A stretch of DNA of 64,000 nucleotides from Antedon mediterranea (taxonomy: Eukaryota; Echinodermata; Crinoidea; Comatulida; Antedonidae). The translations under genes were made by a program, and so were the position numbers. The DNA lies in NCBI RefSeq assembly GCF_964355755.1, contig NC_092677.1, positions 19,374,101-19,438,100 of the forward strand, written 5' to 3'. Under the pieces are notes generated by a model. The model made no database searches. It was not told where the DNA came from and saw nothing but the letters and a program-made list of their open reading frames with translations. Below, piece after piece: positions 1 to 11,470 of this stretch (position 1 is the stretch's first letter; each line of letters starts with the position of its first letter).

Positions 1-2409
1 AAATTAATAATTAAAATTGACCATCAAAAATAATAACAAAGGTCAGAACGGAAATCCGAAATAATTAGATTAATTAATCTCCAACAAAGAAAAAAATAAT
101 AATTAGGTTAAAAAACAAGGAAATACCGAATTATGAACCATTGCAAAACACCATCAAAATATAAATAAATATATTAATAAATAACACCCCTAAACAAAGA
201 AAGACCTTCATTAATTAAGAATAATTTAATTATTACAAAACCAGGAAAAGAATGACCTTCATTAATGAAGAATAATTTAATTATTACAATAACAGGAAAT
301 TTAAAAATTAACTTAATTTATTAATTATGAAAACACTCCAAGGTCAACATTGGGCTGGTCTCCCTTATGTTCTAATTTTACTATTTTGTTATTTTTTTTT
401 AAATTTTCGTTTGTTTTATTTGTTTGCGATTTGTTCAGTGGTGAATATGGCACACTTATAAATGAACAAATTGCTTTAATGATATACCTGAAATTAATAA
501 GATGACATTAAACATACAAATATACAATTTAAATTAACCACACAACGTAAATGTTCTTGATTGATTTATTTTGTTAACGGTGTTCAATGCTTAAAGTGTA
601 TTTCCTGGCTTATTTTGACCACCATCCATATTTTTATTTATAAATGTCTCTTTAAGAAAAATTTTTTCTGGAAAAATATTATGAAATAGACAAACAACAA
701 ACAAGGCGTCTCAGCCTCTATTATTTATATCAAAATATTCTAGCGGGGCGGATCCAGGGGCAGCAATTATTGCTTTGAGCTACCCTTTTTGAAAGCTAAG
801 ATATATATTGAGTTCATATTTTCTTAAGACACAACGCCTTACAATGTTTAAATCACTGCTGCACAAAAGAGAACGCCCACCATGGTCAGACAATTCCATA
901 AATTCATTATGGTTATGGACATGTCATCGTCAAATTACTGTATTATTGCGCGAATCAAGCAACACCCGCGCACAAGCCACCGCATACCGCTCCCACTAAC
1001 CTCACCAACTTTTACTGACCCCCACTTGGAAAATCGTTCCAAAGCCGCTGCTATTCAATGCTGCATTTCAATCTTACACCGGCCATTGTGGACAACAGGG
1101 GAGGTTGCGTAGTTACGTGACGTACTTTTATTACTGTTATTTTTTGTTTTTTAAGTGTTTATCCTTAAAATTCAGGAAAGTGCTATAGCCTATCATGCGG
1201 TCCATCAAGAAACACAGTGTGCCAAATATGAGCACTTACCATTTAGCGGTTTCGGAGAAAAAATTACGCGACTAATTTAGTAGCATTAATAATAATAATA
1301 GATATGAATACAATTTATTTACAAACTTTTAAACATTAGAAACAAATACAAATCTTTTTATGGAGTCACAGAGGTACAAAATGAGGTGCATAAATTATGC
1401 TATTTTAAAAAAAAGTTTTATTAACGATTTTGGGCCAAAACAGAGATGTCTTTTATAAACATCATTGGAACAAGAAATGTACTAATTGATTGTATACCGT
1501 ACGTACCTTTGCAGCATTTATTTATAAACAAAATAATGTAGTGGCAGAGGCTAAAATCACAAGGAATTCTATTCAAAATGAATATGATATTCTCTATAAA
1601 AGAGAGAAATGAAAAACAAATGAGAAAATATAAATAATAGCATTTTATCAATTTAAAAATGTTGATTTTGAAATAAGTGTATGATAGAACAAGTTTAAAA
1701 ATGTCTTTATGACGATCGGTAAAAATGTTATTGCTGTACGGTAAACATAGCTTTTGATTTGTATAGTTTACATTTACTTATATGTATTTGAGGCCTAATT
1801 CTCTTTTTACAAAAGATGCCAAATGTGATGCAATCAACAGCCAAAATGTTTGCCGATGACACAAACAATATAGAGAAATATTAAATCACCTAGTGATTGT
1901 AATATCTTAACGCCTTGCACTTGCAGCATGATCATCTCTTTTGGTTACCGTATTCAATTCCAACTATAATGTGCTGTTGTTCTAAGATTCCATTTTCTTA
2001 AATGAAGTGCCAGTGCAAAATGACAACTATTTCCAATAACATGAAACCTGCAAAATTACACGTACGTACAAGAAATTTGCAAACGACAAATGAACGAATT
2101 TGGAATCGATGATCAAAAGATGTTTTAATTTTCATTTTTCCCCCGTGAATTGATTTATGTTTACCGTTAACATTCATTGACAATGTTGACATTCAAATGC
2201 ATATATAAACCAACTGTATGTTTATACAGTACTCACCACTCACTACCCAGATTTATTCAGGAAGGGGTTGGGGAGACGTCTTATTATGATACCTCACAAA
2301 AACAGTGTAGTTTCAGATGGAATCATACAGTGACATCATTGTCTATAGACTAGGCCTACATCGTATGACAAAATTAACATCGATCACAATTCCTTCTTTG
2401 GTACAGTAG
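1..2409. other. AT-rich sequence without a recognised gene
   Basis: No coding region that I recognise. The short open frames around 808-1112 show no family features. A roughly 48-bp direct duplication is visible at about 203-298 (two copies of a unit containing CCTTCATTAAT and GAATAATTTAATTATTACAA). Nothing else could be supported. Confidence 0.5.
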
Positions 2410-4981
2410 TAGGCCTGTCACGATAAATATGGTCCGGGGCCAAAATCGGTCCGGCCGGACCAGTTTTGGCTCTAAAGATGTGGCCAAAACTATAAATACT
2501 ATAAATAAATGTATTTTATCTAAAAACATGACTTAGGTGTTCACTCATATTTCGGCCTGCCACACACTCACCCGAACGGGTATATGAGACGCTGATATTG
2601 CCAGCTAGATTTTATTTATGATTGAGGCCTTTTTCCTTCCTCAGCCCGGGCCTCAGCCTAATCAATATTGGATAATTGTTTTATAATAATTGTATTGAAT
2701 TGAAATATTGATTGATTAACCATAAATAATTAATCAATTAAATTGTTTTTAACATCATGGGGAAACGAAGATGTTAAAAAAGAACAAAATGGATTAAAAA
2801 CAGGCAGAGATACATATTGTATACAAAAAGCCTAACAATTAGTACTAATTATTGATGAGTTACTACTAATAATGATAATAAAAAAAACAGGCTTAATTTA
2901 TAATATTAAAATAACAAATAAAACCTCGTAGTTTTCAATATAATGACTAATCATGGCCTTTTTTTTAATGATATATACATTATGACTCATTTTGCGCACC
3001 ATATATTTGTCAGACCGGACCATATTTGGCGGCCAAAAACAGTCCTACTGCCCGGACCGATTTTATCCAGGCCGGACCAGTTTTGGCGGCCAAAATTGGT
3101 CCGGCCGGACAGGTTTTGGCAGCCATAAATGGGGTGCCTCGAAAACAGAGACCAGAGACCCGAGACCCAGGGTCTCTGTTTTCGAGAAAATCTCGAAAAC
3201 AGAGACCCCCACTAAAACGTCTCAATATTACGTAATATAGGGGGTCTCTGTTTTCGAGTTCTCGAAAACAGAGACCCCTTATATAACGTAATATTGACTT
3301 AATATTGAGACGTTTTAGTGGGGGTCTCTGTTTTCGAGAAAATCTCGAAAACAGAGACCCCCTATATAACGTAATATTGACTTAATATTGAGACGTTTTA
3401 GTGGGGGTCTCTGTTTTCGAGTTTTTCTCGAAAACAGAGACCTCCTATATAACGTAATATTGAGACGTTTTAGTGGGGGTCTCTGTTTTCGAGTTTTTCT
3501 CGAAAACAGAGACCCAACTAAAACGTTTTAATATTACATTATATAGGGGGTCTCTGTTTTCGAGAAAAACTCGAAAACAGAGACGTGACCCCCACTAAAA
3601 CGTCTCAATATTACGTTATATAGGAGGTCTCTGTTTTCGAGAAAAACTCGAAAACAGAGACCCCCACTAAAACGTCTCAATATTACGTTATATAGGAGGT
3701 CTCTGTTTTCGAGAAAAACTCGAAAACAGAGACCCCCACTAAAACGTCTCAATATTAAGTCAATATTACGTTATATAGGGGGTCTCTGTTTTCGAGAAAA
3801 TCTCGAAAACAGAGACCCCCACTAAAACGTCTCAATATTAAGTCAATATTACGTTATAATATACGTCCTTATATAAGGTAATATTGACTTAATATTGAAA
3901 CGTTTTAGTGGGGGTCTCTGTTTTCGAGTTTTTCTCGAAAACAGAGACTCCCTATATAACGTAATATTGAAACGTTTTAGTGGGGGTCTCTGTTTTCGAG
4001 TTTTTCTCAAAAACAGAGACCCCACTAAAACGTTTTAATATTACATTATATAGGGGGTCTCTGTTTTCGAGTTTTTCTAGAAAACAGAGACCCCCACTAA
4101 AACGTCTCAATATTAAGTCAATATTACGTTATATAGGGGGTCTCTGTTTTCGACCCCCACTAAAACGTCTCAATATTGAGGGTCTCTTTTTTCGAGATTT
4201 CCCGAGACCCCCTAATATAATCCCTGTTTTAAGAGTGTTGCAAATACCGTACCCACCAACGAGCTTGGTCATAAATGATTAAAACCCAACTTTTATCGCA
4301 AAAACCGTGAATTTATGTTGATTTATTTATCAATTTATGTTTTTTTTTTAATTCATTTCTTTTTTAAGGCTCGCCCAACACAATATATTTGTCTTCATCC
4401 AGTCTGCCTCAAAGTCTGACCTCATATCATTTTGTTATTGCATTGTACGTTATTATCTTTTATGCTTGTAAATAAATGTTACGAAACTAGTGTCAGCTTT
4501 TGAAATAATCTCCCGCTTTTTAGCTTCTAAAAGGCACAGCATGCATTTATACATCTTACTTCTAGAGCGTCGACCTTATTAAAAAATGACAGTCTTTTCA
4601 CACGCGTTCAAGAATTCATCAATCTCTTCTTATCGTTGCGGCATGTTCTTTGATCGGCATATCAGTTACCGTTTATTCGCCGAATATACCTCGCACGTTT
4701 GGAAATGATAAATGATGTCTCAACACAAATATTCGTCGTGCCTCGTTTTAGTGGGGGTCTCTTATACCCCCTATATAACGTAATATTGACTTAATATTGA
4801 GACGTTTTAGTGGGGGTCTCTGTTTTCGAGATTTTCTCGAAAGCAGAGACCCTGGGTCTCGGGTCTCTGGTCTCTGTTTTCGAGACACCCGCCATAAATG
4901 GTCCCCCGGACTGATTTTGGCAGCCAAAACTGGTCCGCCGAACCGATTTTGGCCCGGACTGATTTTGGTGTGACAGGCCTA
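2410..4981. mobile_element. Non-autonomous element with TAGGCCTGTCAC inverted ends
   Basis: The ends are TAGGCCTGTCAC at 2410-2421 and its reverse complement at 4970-4981. Inside each end lie blocks rich in GGTCCGGCCGGACCAGTTTT-like sequence (2430-2475, 3010-3130, 4886-4965), so the inverted homology extends well beyond the 12-bp tips. An inner pair of arms (about 3092-3200 and 4830-4940) also matches in inverted orientation. The middle is filled by hairpin repeats (3169-4200) and AT-rich DNA (4200-4740). No transposase is present and no clear target duplication is seen. The superfamily is unknown. Confidence 0.6.
3169..4200. repeat. Array of about 13 palindromic hairpin units
   Basis: Each unit is a near-perfect palindrome of GGTCTCTGTTTTCGAG and CTCGAAAACAGAGACC separated by 2-7 nt. 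Examples are at 3171-3208, 3241-3278, 3320-3360, 3403-3443, 3475-3513, 3546-3584, 3778-3818 and 4056-4093. Spacers carry CACTAAAACGTCTCAATATT or its reverse complement, often followed by the palindrome ATATTACGTTATATAGG. Unit spacing is about 70-120 bp. Repetitive open frames through the array (SVFEFFSKTETP-like translations) are by-products of the repeat, not genes. An isolated outlier lies at 4750-4890. Confidence 0.85.
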
Positions 4982-5353
4982 TCACACAACACAAGTTGTC
5001 TTCCATATTGCATTATTATAAGCCAACAAAACTAGGCCTATCTATTAGGAATTGCAATTGAAATTCCGCTCACTAGGGCCTCTAGACGAATACAAAGATA
5101 CAGTAATCAGTTACAATTAATTAGATCATACATAATAGACATTAGGCCTACTATTTCAGACCATGGAGGAATAGTCAATTGACCATGATGAGGTAAACAG
5201 ACGGTCTGATATTAGTGACGTAATGAACTGTTTATTATTAATGAGTGTTATTCAACGTGTATATGGGGGAAAATTTTGCATCGATTCAAAATTATGTTCC
5301 CGCCGTGTTTCTGAATTCACTGCTGCCGTGTGAATTACGGAACGCCGTTACTG

Positions 5354-5803
5354 CCTTCTTCAAGTCAAGTCAAGTATCATTTATTATCATTTGTTTTAAG
5401 AAAAAACATAGAAATTCTGTTTGCTCTGTTGGCGGAGCATAATATCCAACGGACACAACACGAACTCAAAAACAAAAACATTACAAAAAAGTGTCTACAT
5501 TATGTTTAAGGCTCTAATAGGTCCTGGAAAGAAACTATATTTGTAAATCATGCCTTATTGGCCTTAATAGAACGAAATCGCCGACCTCTGTGCATCAACT
5601 GGAACATACTAGAGGCCGGATGAAATTGATCATCTTTGATAGCCACTGCCGGCCTTTTTCAGAAGACGATCCGAAAATATGTTCTCCAAAGGCAGTTGTG
5701 CAGATCATTTGAAATATAAATACCCAAGAATTTAAATTCTTCTACAAACTCAACTGATATACCATTAATAAATATTGGATATTTGACAGTAGTCACAATT
5801 TCT
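5354..5803 (-). pseudogene. 3' fragment of a CR1/L2-like non-LTR retrotransposon
   Basis: Read on the minus strand, 5803-5705 encodes part of a reverse-transcriptase thumb (FVEEFKFLGIYIS). It is joined directly to the carboxyl tail typical of CR1/L2 polymerases (a FRSIKANKA-like stretch with stop changes), and it ends in a short (CTTGA)n tail at about 5360-5375. The thumb and tail are adjacent although a full protein has roughly 150 residues between them, so an internal deletion has occurred. The same 3' end occurs in plus orientation at 26598-26990. Confidence 0.75.
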
Positions 5804-5810
5804 CATTTGA

Positions 5811-7745
5811 CCCGATGTCAAGGGTCATATTTGTTGAGACGTGAAATAGGGCCGAAAAGTAAAAGCACTGAATGATGAAAGCACCGAACGTAATGGTCAA
5901 AAAGCCGAAGAAGGCAGTAACGGCGTTCCATAGTTCAGGTAGTAATAAAACATGTGCGTTTGTGTGGGGGAGAGAACGAGTATTGTTATATTATATCTTT
6001 TACCATTACGTTCGGCACTTTTACCATTTCATATGGCTCTTACCATTTCATACGGCTCTTTCATCATTTCATACACGGCTTTTTCATCATTTTCATACTG
6101 CTCTTTTATCGTTTGGTGCTTTTCTATTCGGCCCCTTTACCATTACGTTCGGTGCTTTCATCATTCATTGCTTTTACCTTTCGGCCCTTTTCACGTTTCA
6201 ACAAATATGACCCTTGACATCGGGTAAAATGAGAAAATGTGACTGCTGTATGGAGCCTAGTCCAACTTGCTCAAACTTGCCCAAGTACACGCGCGGCACA
6301 TCAAGTCCTAAGGAGGAGGTTGTTTTCGTCCCAACACCACCAATAGGTGGAAAATTGTTCAACCAATCAAAACTTTTTCGATTCGTGTGAATATATTCTA
6401 TATTTTATACACTGTTTCTATATACCCAGTTTAGGGTGTCACGAAACCTAAGACCACGAAAGCTAAGACCCCCTAAGACCTAAGATCACGAAAGCTAAGA
6501 CCCAAGACCTAAGATTGCAAATTCTAAGATATACTACAGCTTAAAAACAATACTTGTTTATCCATACATACAAACAAACTTGACTGGTTGTTTGTTGGTA
6601 TATATTTACTCCATTGTGTTGGTTCAGAGGATGTTTTTCTTTCGCACCTGCCTTTCTTGTATTTTGACTCCAAATTTGTTAACTGACTTTATTCTGAATA
6701 TCACACTTTAAAATTAGGACTTATATAAGTACTTTCAGAAGGAGAAACACATAATAACAAATAAATAAATCCTTTAAATTTATGATTTTACAGATGTGTT
6801 TCTTTGTATACTGTAATGTAACTCCTCGAGCTCCCCATGCTTAATGTTTTTGTTTCTATGGAGCGCCAAAAGAGCAACAATAATAGTACAAGTATAAAAA
6901 CAGAAAGAAAACGAAACAAAAAAACTTATCATGATTTTTTAATTAAAATTTATTTGCCAGTATTTATTTCCTCGTACTTGCATGATTATACTTTTATCAT
7001 TACAATTTTAATTTTACATTGTTCCATCCACACTGTAGATGGACTCCACAGAGTTTTCAGCCCTCTATATAATTTTTGCTCTTTTGACGTTCCATAGAAA
7101 CAAAAACATTGAACATGGGGTAGGCCTACTGTACTGTAGGCTAGTCATTTTGTGTGCGAGAAAAACGTCTGTAAAATCATCAATTTAAAAATGTATTTGT
7201 TACTTTTTATGTGATTCTTTTTCATGAAAGTGCCAATTCTAAGGTGTGGTATTCAGAATAAATGTTGGGAGTTAAAATACAAGGCAGGTGCGAAAGATAA
7301 ATATTTGTAATCTCAGGTCTTGGGTCTTAGCTTTCGTGATCTTAGGTCTTAGGGGGTCTTAGCTTTCGTGGTCTTAGGTTTCGTGACACCCACCTAGTTT
7401 AGGCCTATATCGCGTATTTTTCACCTATTGGAAACGACCTGCCTCGGACTCAATGTGCCGCGCGTGTACTTGGGCAAGTTTGAGCAAGTTAGACTAGGCA
7501 CATTTTCTCATTTACCCGGTGTCGTATTTGTTGAGACGTGAAAAAGGGCCGAAAAGTAAAAGCACTGAATGATTTTTATTTTTATTTTTTGAACGTAATG
7601 GTGAAAGAGCCGTATAAAATGGTGAAAGAGCCAAATGGTAAATGGCCGAATGGTAAAAGAGCCAAAGAAGGCAATAACGGCGTTCCATAGTTCAGGTAGT
7701 AATAAAACATGTGCGTTTGTGTGAGGGAGAGAACGAGTATTGTTG
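5811..7745. repeat. Large imperfect foldback (inverted repeat) element
   Basis: Segments pair across a centre near 6975: 6187-6202 with 7529-7545, 6241-6310 with 7440-7500, 6435-6520 with 7310-7392, 6655-6720 with 7230-7300, and 6849-6880 with 7075-7108. The outermost block (about 5811-5992, containing GGGCCGAAAAGTAAAAGCAC and a GTGCGTTTGTGTG stretch) recurs in direct orientation at 7512-7745 and in inverted form at 6000-6240. Low-complexity variants of ACCATTTCATACGGCTCTTT fill 6005-6150. No transposase-like protein is encoded; open frames on both strands are mirror products of the palindrome. Confidence 0.7.
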
Positions 7746-7851
7746 AGTCACAGTACTGTACAAAAATTATTGCTTTTAATTTGAAAAATAAATGTACTTA
7801 ATAAGGTAAATGAAGTTTCAATGATTTGTTATGTAGTAATTGACGGCGACG

Positions 7852-8008
7852 ATGGGCAAGAGTAAGAGAAACAAGAGATTTAGAGCGAAAAAATCCAGGC
7901 CCACTGGATTACCAAGCGTGAAAGAAATGGAGGAGCTCGGTGAAACGGAAGATTTGTCAGCTGGCTGGTGGCGATCTGCAACAAACAGTGTTTGGCCTTA
8001 TGGAAAAG
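7852..8008 (+). CDS. Possible HEATR3-like first coding exon, frameshifted
   Basis: The ATG at 7852 (context GGCGACGATGGGC) opens a basic start, MGKSKRNKRFRAKK, followed by PTGLPSVKE and an acidic stretch. A short MGKxK/R basic start with a PTGLPSV-type motif is how I remember the amino end of HEAT repeat-containing protein 3, the chaperone of ribosomal protein uL18/5S RNP; the match is from memory and tentative. At about 7960-7975 the tetranucleotide GCTG is doubled. In the frame that one copy would give, the exon continues as GGDLQQTVFGLMEK up to a possible donor (AAAAG/GT at 8008-8010). As written, the open frame instead runs to a stop at 8022. Downstream exons are not visible because transposons begin at 8041. 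It could be a decayed duplicate exon. Confidence 0.4.
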
Positions 8009-8246
8009 GTTGGCTCATTTAACTATTATTGTTTGTACCACTGAACTGAACTGAACTGAACTTTTATTGTATCTCTTTTAAATCAGAGGCACAGTCTCAA
8101 TGAGATGTGCAACAAGTTTACAGTGAAAAATAATACATACACACTAAAATATAAATACAAAACAAGAAATTAGACATAAGAACAAAATTAAAAAAAAAAA
8201 AATTTAAGAAAACTGAGACAGATTAAATACTAAAAAAATGAGTAAA

Positions 8247-8735
8247 TTAAGTTTGAGAAGGAATTGTATTATATATATCATTTCGTGTGTTCCAAGCCAT
8301 GGTCAGAAAAATTTTGCAATGTTTGTCGAAAATAATACTTGCTGATTCGTATACATCATGGGTCAATTGATTTGGTGTAATTTTAAATTCATTATGGATT
8401 TCAAGATCATCGAAGAATAAGTGGTATTTAAGATCTAGAGAGCTAGTAGTAAACAATTCCCAGAACATGGATAGATTATTGTTGTTTAGCTCATCTTTAA
8501 GGTTCACGAGTATTGGTTGTCTAACGTACTCAAGTCGTTTGCATTCAAATACGAAATGATATACAGTTTCCTTTTCATTACAATTACACAATAAACATAT
8601 ACCTGCATTTTGAGGTGACCATGCTTCTTTTCTACCTTCAAGTGGTAGAGAATTGGAGCGAATTTTAAATGTTAGGTTTGAAGCATGGTAGTTACACTTA
8701 TCTAATAAGTATTTTTCTAGTTTTGGTTCACCAGC
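8247..8735 (-). pseudogene. Carboxyl part of LINE A polymerase (zinc-finger-like tail)
   Basis: This minus-strand open segment continues the frame of retrotransposon A up to the insertion point of retrotransposon B. It contains the C-x2-C-x-C...E-T-x2-H-F-x2-E-C pattern, followed by about 95 residues with KRLEYVRQP and a final ETIPSQT-like end before TAA at 8247-8249. It has no start of its own; it is the tail of a longer protein. Confidence 0.7.
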
Positions 8736-9625
8736 AGTTTCAGAGCCAATTCAAATGAATGTTGTATAGTAAAATATGCAGATGACACAGTCATCACTGG
8801 ATACATTACTGGCAATGATGAAACAAGCTATAGACACATAGGATGTGATTTTTATCACTGGTGCTGCAATAACAACCTGAAACTAAACATAAAGAAAACA
8901 AAAGAAATGCAAATTGATTTTAGGAAAATTAAAGAACCCTTAGAACCTCTGATTATAAATGAAAATGAGATTGAAGTAGTAAATGAGTACAAATATCTGG
9001 GTTGTATAATTGACAATAAGCTAAATTGGATAAATAATGTAAATAAAGCCACATGCAAAGCCAACCAAAGGATGTTTATTTTAAGAAAAATGAAGTACCT
9101 ACAAATTGACAAAACTATACTTAAATTGTTTTATAACTCTGTAATTCTCAGTGTAATACTTTTTTGTAATGTTTGTTTTTATGGTAATACAATGCAAAAA
9201 GATAAAATTAAACTTAATCGAATAGGAAATAGAGCAATTAGACTAGTAGGAAAGCACTTACCTGATGTTGAATCCTTGTATAAAGAAAATGTGTTAAAAA
9301 AAGTAAAAAGTATCATTGATGATGAAACACATCCTCTTCACAAACAATTTGCTCTCATGAATTCTGGCATAAGACTACGTGCACTTAATACCAAAACAAA
9401 ACGGTTTAGGTGCTCGTTTGTACCTAATGCTATACACTTATATAACTCCAGAGTACAAAGGTAAAATGTAACCGATAATTTTTATCTAATTTTAACAATT
9501 TTTAGCCTCTTAACTTTTTGTGTGTGTTTTTGTAAATTGTATTTTATATTTTTGTATTTTGCCAGTTTTCAAATCACATTTCTGTTTTTTAAATGGACAA
9601 TAAAGTATATACATGACTATGACTA
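8735..9625 (+). mobile_element. 5'-truncated CR1/L2-like non-LTR retrotransposon B
   Basis: Plus-strand element inserted into retrotransposon A. The polymerase frame begins near 8757 with the reverse-transcriptase active-site motif YADD (codons 8775-8786). It continues through NLKLNIKKTKEM, the thumb motif EYKYLGCIIDNKLNW and the carboxyl signature HPLHKQFALMNSGIRLRA, stopping at 9464. The 3' UTR ends with AATAAAG and a short (ATGACT)n tail at about 9605-9625. Flanking sequence on both sides belongs to the same minus-strand protein, which proves insertion. Confidence 0.85.
8757..9464 (+). pseudogene. Reverse transcriptase palm-to-C-terminus of LINE B
   Basis: About 235 codons remain open from the YADD motif to the stop. 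The amino half of the polymerase and any endonuclease are missing because of 5' truncation, so this copy cannot be autonomous. The frame is otherwise uninterrupted, and the cysteine-poor HPLH...SGxRxRA tail is typical of jockey/CR1/L2-group polymerases. An upstream methionine at 8907 is internal to the real protein, not its start. Confidence 0.8.
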
Positions 9626-9885
9626 TTTTTATACCTTATATAATTACTTAGTGATGGTTTATTCTTAGCATTCTCAAGCCATTTCATCTTATCTTTTATA
9701 GTGTTTTTTTCTTTGAAACCAATTATTAGCATATTCTAAGTTAAAATGTTTTTGTATATCACAGTTGATTAAAATAGATTCTATATTATGTAGCCAATTC
9801 CAATTTAAAGTGTTTTCAAGTGCAAAGAGCGCTCTTAGCAGAACTTTTGGTAAACGACGACTGATTCACGTTTTTATCGGATAGT

Positions 9886-11116
9886 TGGCGCTAATGCAGT
9901 TTTGTACCCACCACTTAAAATTACTCAAAATCTTCATCCAACCTACTCTACTCACGAGTTGTCTACAACATCCAGCAAGCATAATAACATTGTAAAAAAA
10001 TCGATAATTTATAACTATTTTTAATCAATTAATATTGAGCACCCTTCATAAATCCATCGCCAGCTTAGCTTCGTAAAAATCATTGCTAGGCCTGCCGATA
10101 AAAGTTTGGAGGCCTCGCAGGACATTAACTCTAAAATACAGACTTGTGAAACACGTATAGAAATCAATTTGCAGACCGCAAATATACGATAAGAATGACG
10201 TAGGTTATCATACCGTATTTGGCTATATGGGGCGGGCGGTATGTAAATATGGATTTCGAATCAACCAATGATCATTTTGTTTCAAAATGAAAGAGATCGA
10301 GTACGTACAGTGCTTAATGTACGATCGAGACTGTTGAAATATAAAATAGTAATGCCAATTTGTTTTGTTTATTAATTGTTTAGTCCTTGGCCTAGGCCTC
10401 TTTCGTAGGTCCTACTCAACTCGCACGTATGACCTGCCAAATAAAACGCCAATGAAGTAGGCCTACATACCACCGGCACACAACAGGGCTACACCACCAC
10501 ACAGAACAGGACAGGGTCTGGGTGGGAATAAAATCAAAATTATCTCCGCGTAATAAATGATCCATTCAATGTTTGATTTGCGGAGAAGCTAGCCTATCAT
10601 ATATCAAGACGAGTTTTCATGTTTCAAAGATCCCATCAAATGTTTACCAGACTACTAGGCGTATAAAATATTTTCTAGCCTTCAGAACTTTCATAAATGT
10701 ACCCGGACCCAAGTACACATTGTCTAAACGTAACATAGCGCATGCGCATCATCTTAGTTGGTGAATCTTTGAAATTCTGAAAAATGAATATTTAAACAGT
10801 GTACGAGTGAGTAGCCAATCGCATGCAGCTGAAACTAGTCAACCGGATAATCGTATGCACCAAGAATTCTTGGTGTCAAACCACGTGACTTGTGCGTGTT
10901 TCCCCAGATGGAGTATCCAAAATCAAGTAGTATACGTATGAAACGCCATCTGTGCCAAAATATTTATCTTTTTACTAATATTAAGACAAAACTCCGTCTG
11001 GAACCCAGACTACCAAAAAGCATATGTCACATAATTAACCCTAATTTTTTTTCTAAACACAGACATTAAAAAAATGAAAAAAGAAAAATAATGCAAAGGA
11101 CATTTTATTTTCAACT

Positions 11117-11118
<2 letters not shown>
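9886..11118. other. No recognised gene
   Basis: AT-rich DNA with scattered TAGGCCT words. The open frame at 10573-10764 has no recognisable features. No inverted ends or tandem structure were supported by eye. Confidence 0.4.
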
Positions 11119-11156
<38 letters not shown>

Positions 11157-11470
11157 TGAACACTTTCATATTTAAATTTAAAAAATAGCTTAAAATAATA
11201 ACACTTTCGTATTAATAGTAATACACAATATACATTTCTCTTAAGAACAAAATATAAATACAGTAATTTCACAATGTAATAAATATAAATCTACTTTTTC
11301 TTTTCTCTTAAAAACAAAGTCTATAAATAATTTGTTGTCAATTTTTTCTTTTAGCATATTTCCACTAAAAAATAATTTAATTAAACATAAAACTTTCTTA
11401 TTCAAATAAATAGTTATTACTTACTAAATAAACAGATGATAAAAGTTCTATAAATTCAAGATTAAACAAG
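11119..11470 (-). mobile_element. Retroposed 3' end with long poly(A), copy 1
   Basis: On the minus strand, sequence ending in TTCAATAAAA runs directly into about 40 uninterrupted A residues (plus-strand T run about 11119-11154). This is the structure of a polyadenylated RNA copied back into DNA. The adjoining 320 bp (11154-11470) matches 16108-16425 at high similarity. No protein is recognisable, so the source may be a 3' UTR or a LINE tail. Confidence 0.6.

Larger units (their letters stand above)
8041..9885 (-). mobile_element. 5'-truncated non-LTR retrotransposon A, interrupted
   Basis: On the minus strand this is the 3' part of a LINE-type polymerase. About 9885-9626 encodes RRLPKVLLRALFALENTL and a WLENAKNKPSLS stretch, with a frameshift near 9700. 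After the inserted element B (8735-9625), the frame resumes with LEKYLLDKCNYHAS, a R-S-N-S-LPLEGR motif, and a carboxyl C-x2-C...H-F-x-F-E-C zinc-finger-like motif (CLLCNCNEKETVYHFVFEC, about 8600-8540). It stops at 8247, and a 3' UTR with a (TTCAG)n tail follows to 8041. A metal-binding tail after the RNase H/linker region is common in several LINE clades. Exact clade unknown. Confidence 0.75.

Noticed and set aside
3169-4200. Possible CRISPR array
   Set aside because: Repeats are palindromic, spacers are themselves repetitive and alternately inverted, and the context is eukaryotic transposon DNA.
2943-5013. Several 60-100 codon open frames in the hairpin element
   Set aside because: All are translations of the palindromic repeat on both strands and show no family features.
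5872-6227. Overlapping open frames rich in F/H/Y
   Set aside because: They arise from low-complexity ACCATTTCATACGGCTCTTT repeats in all three frames.
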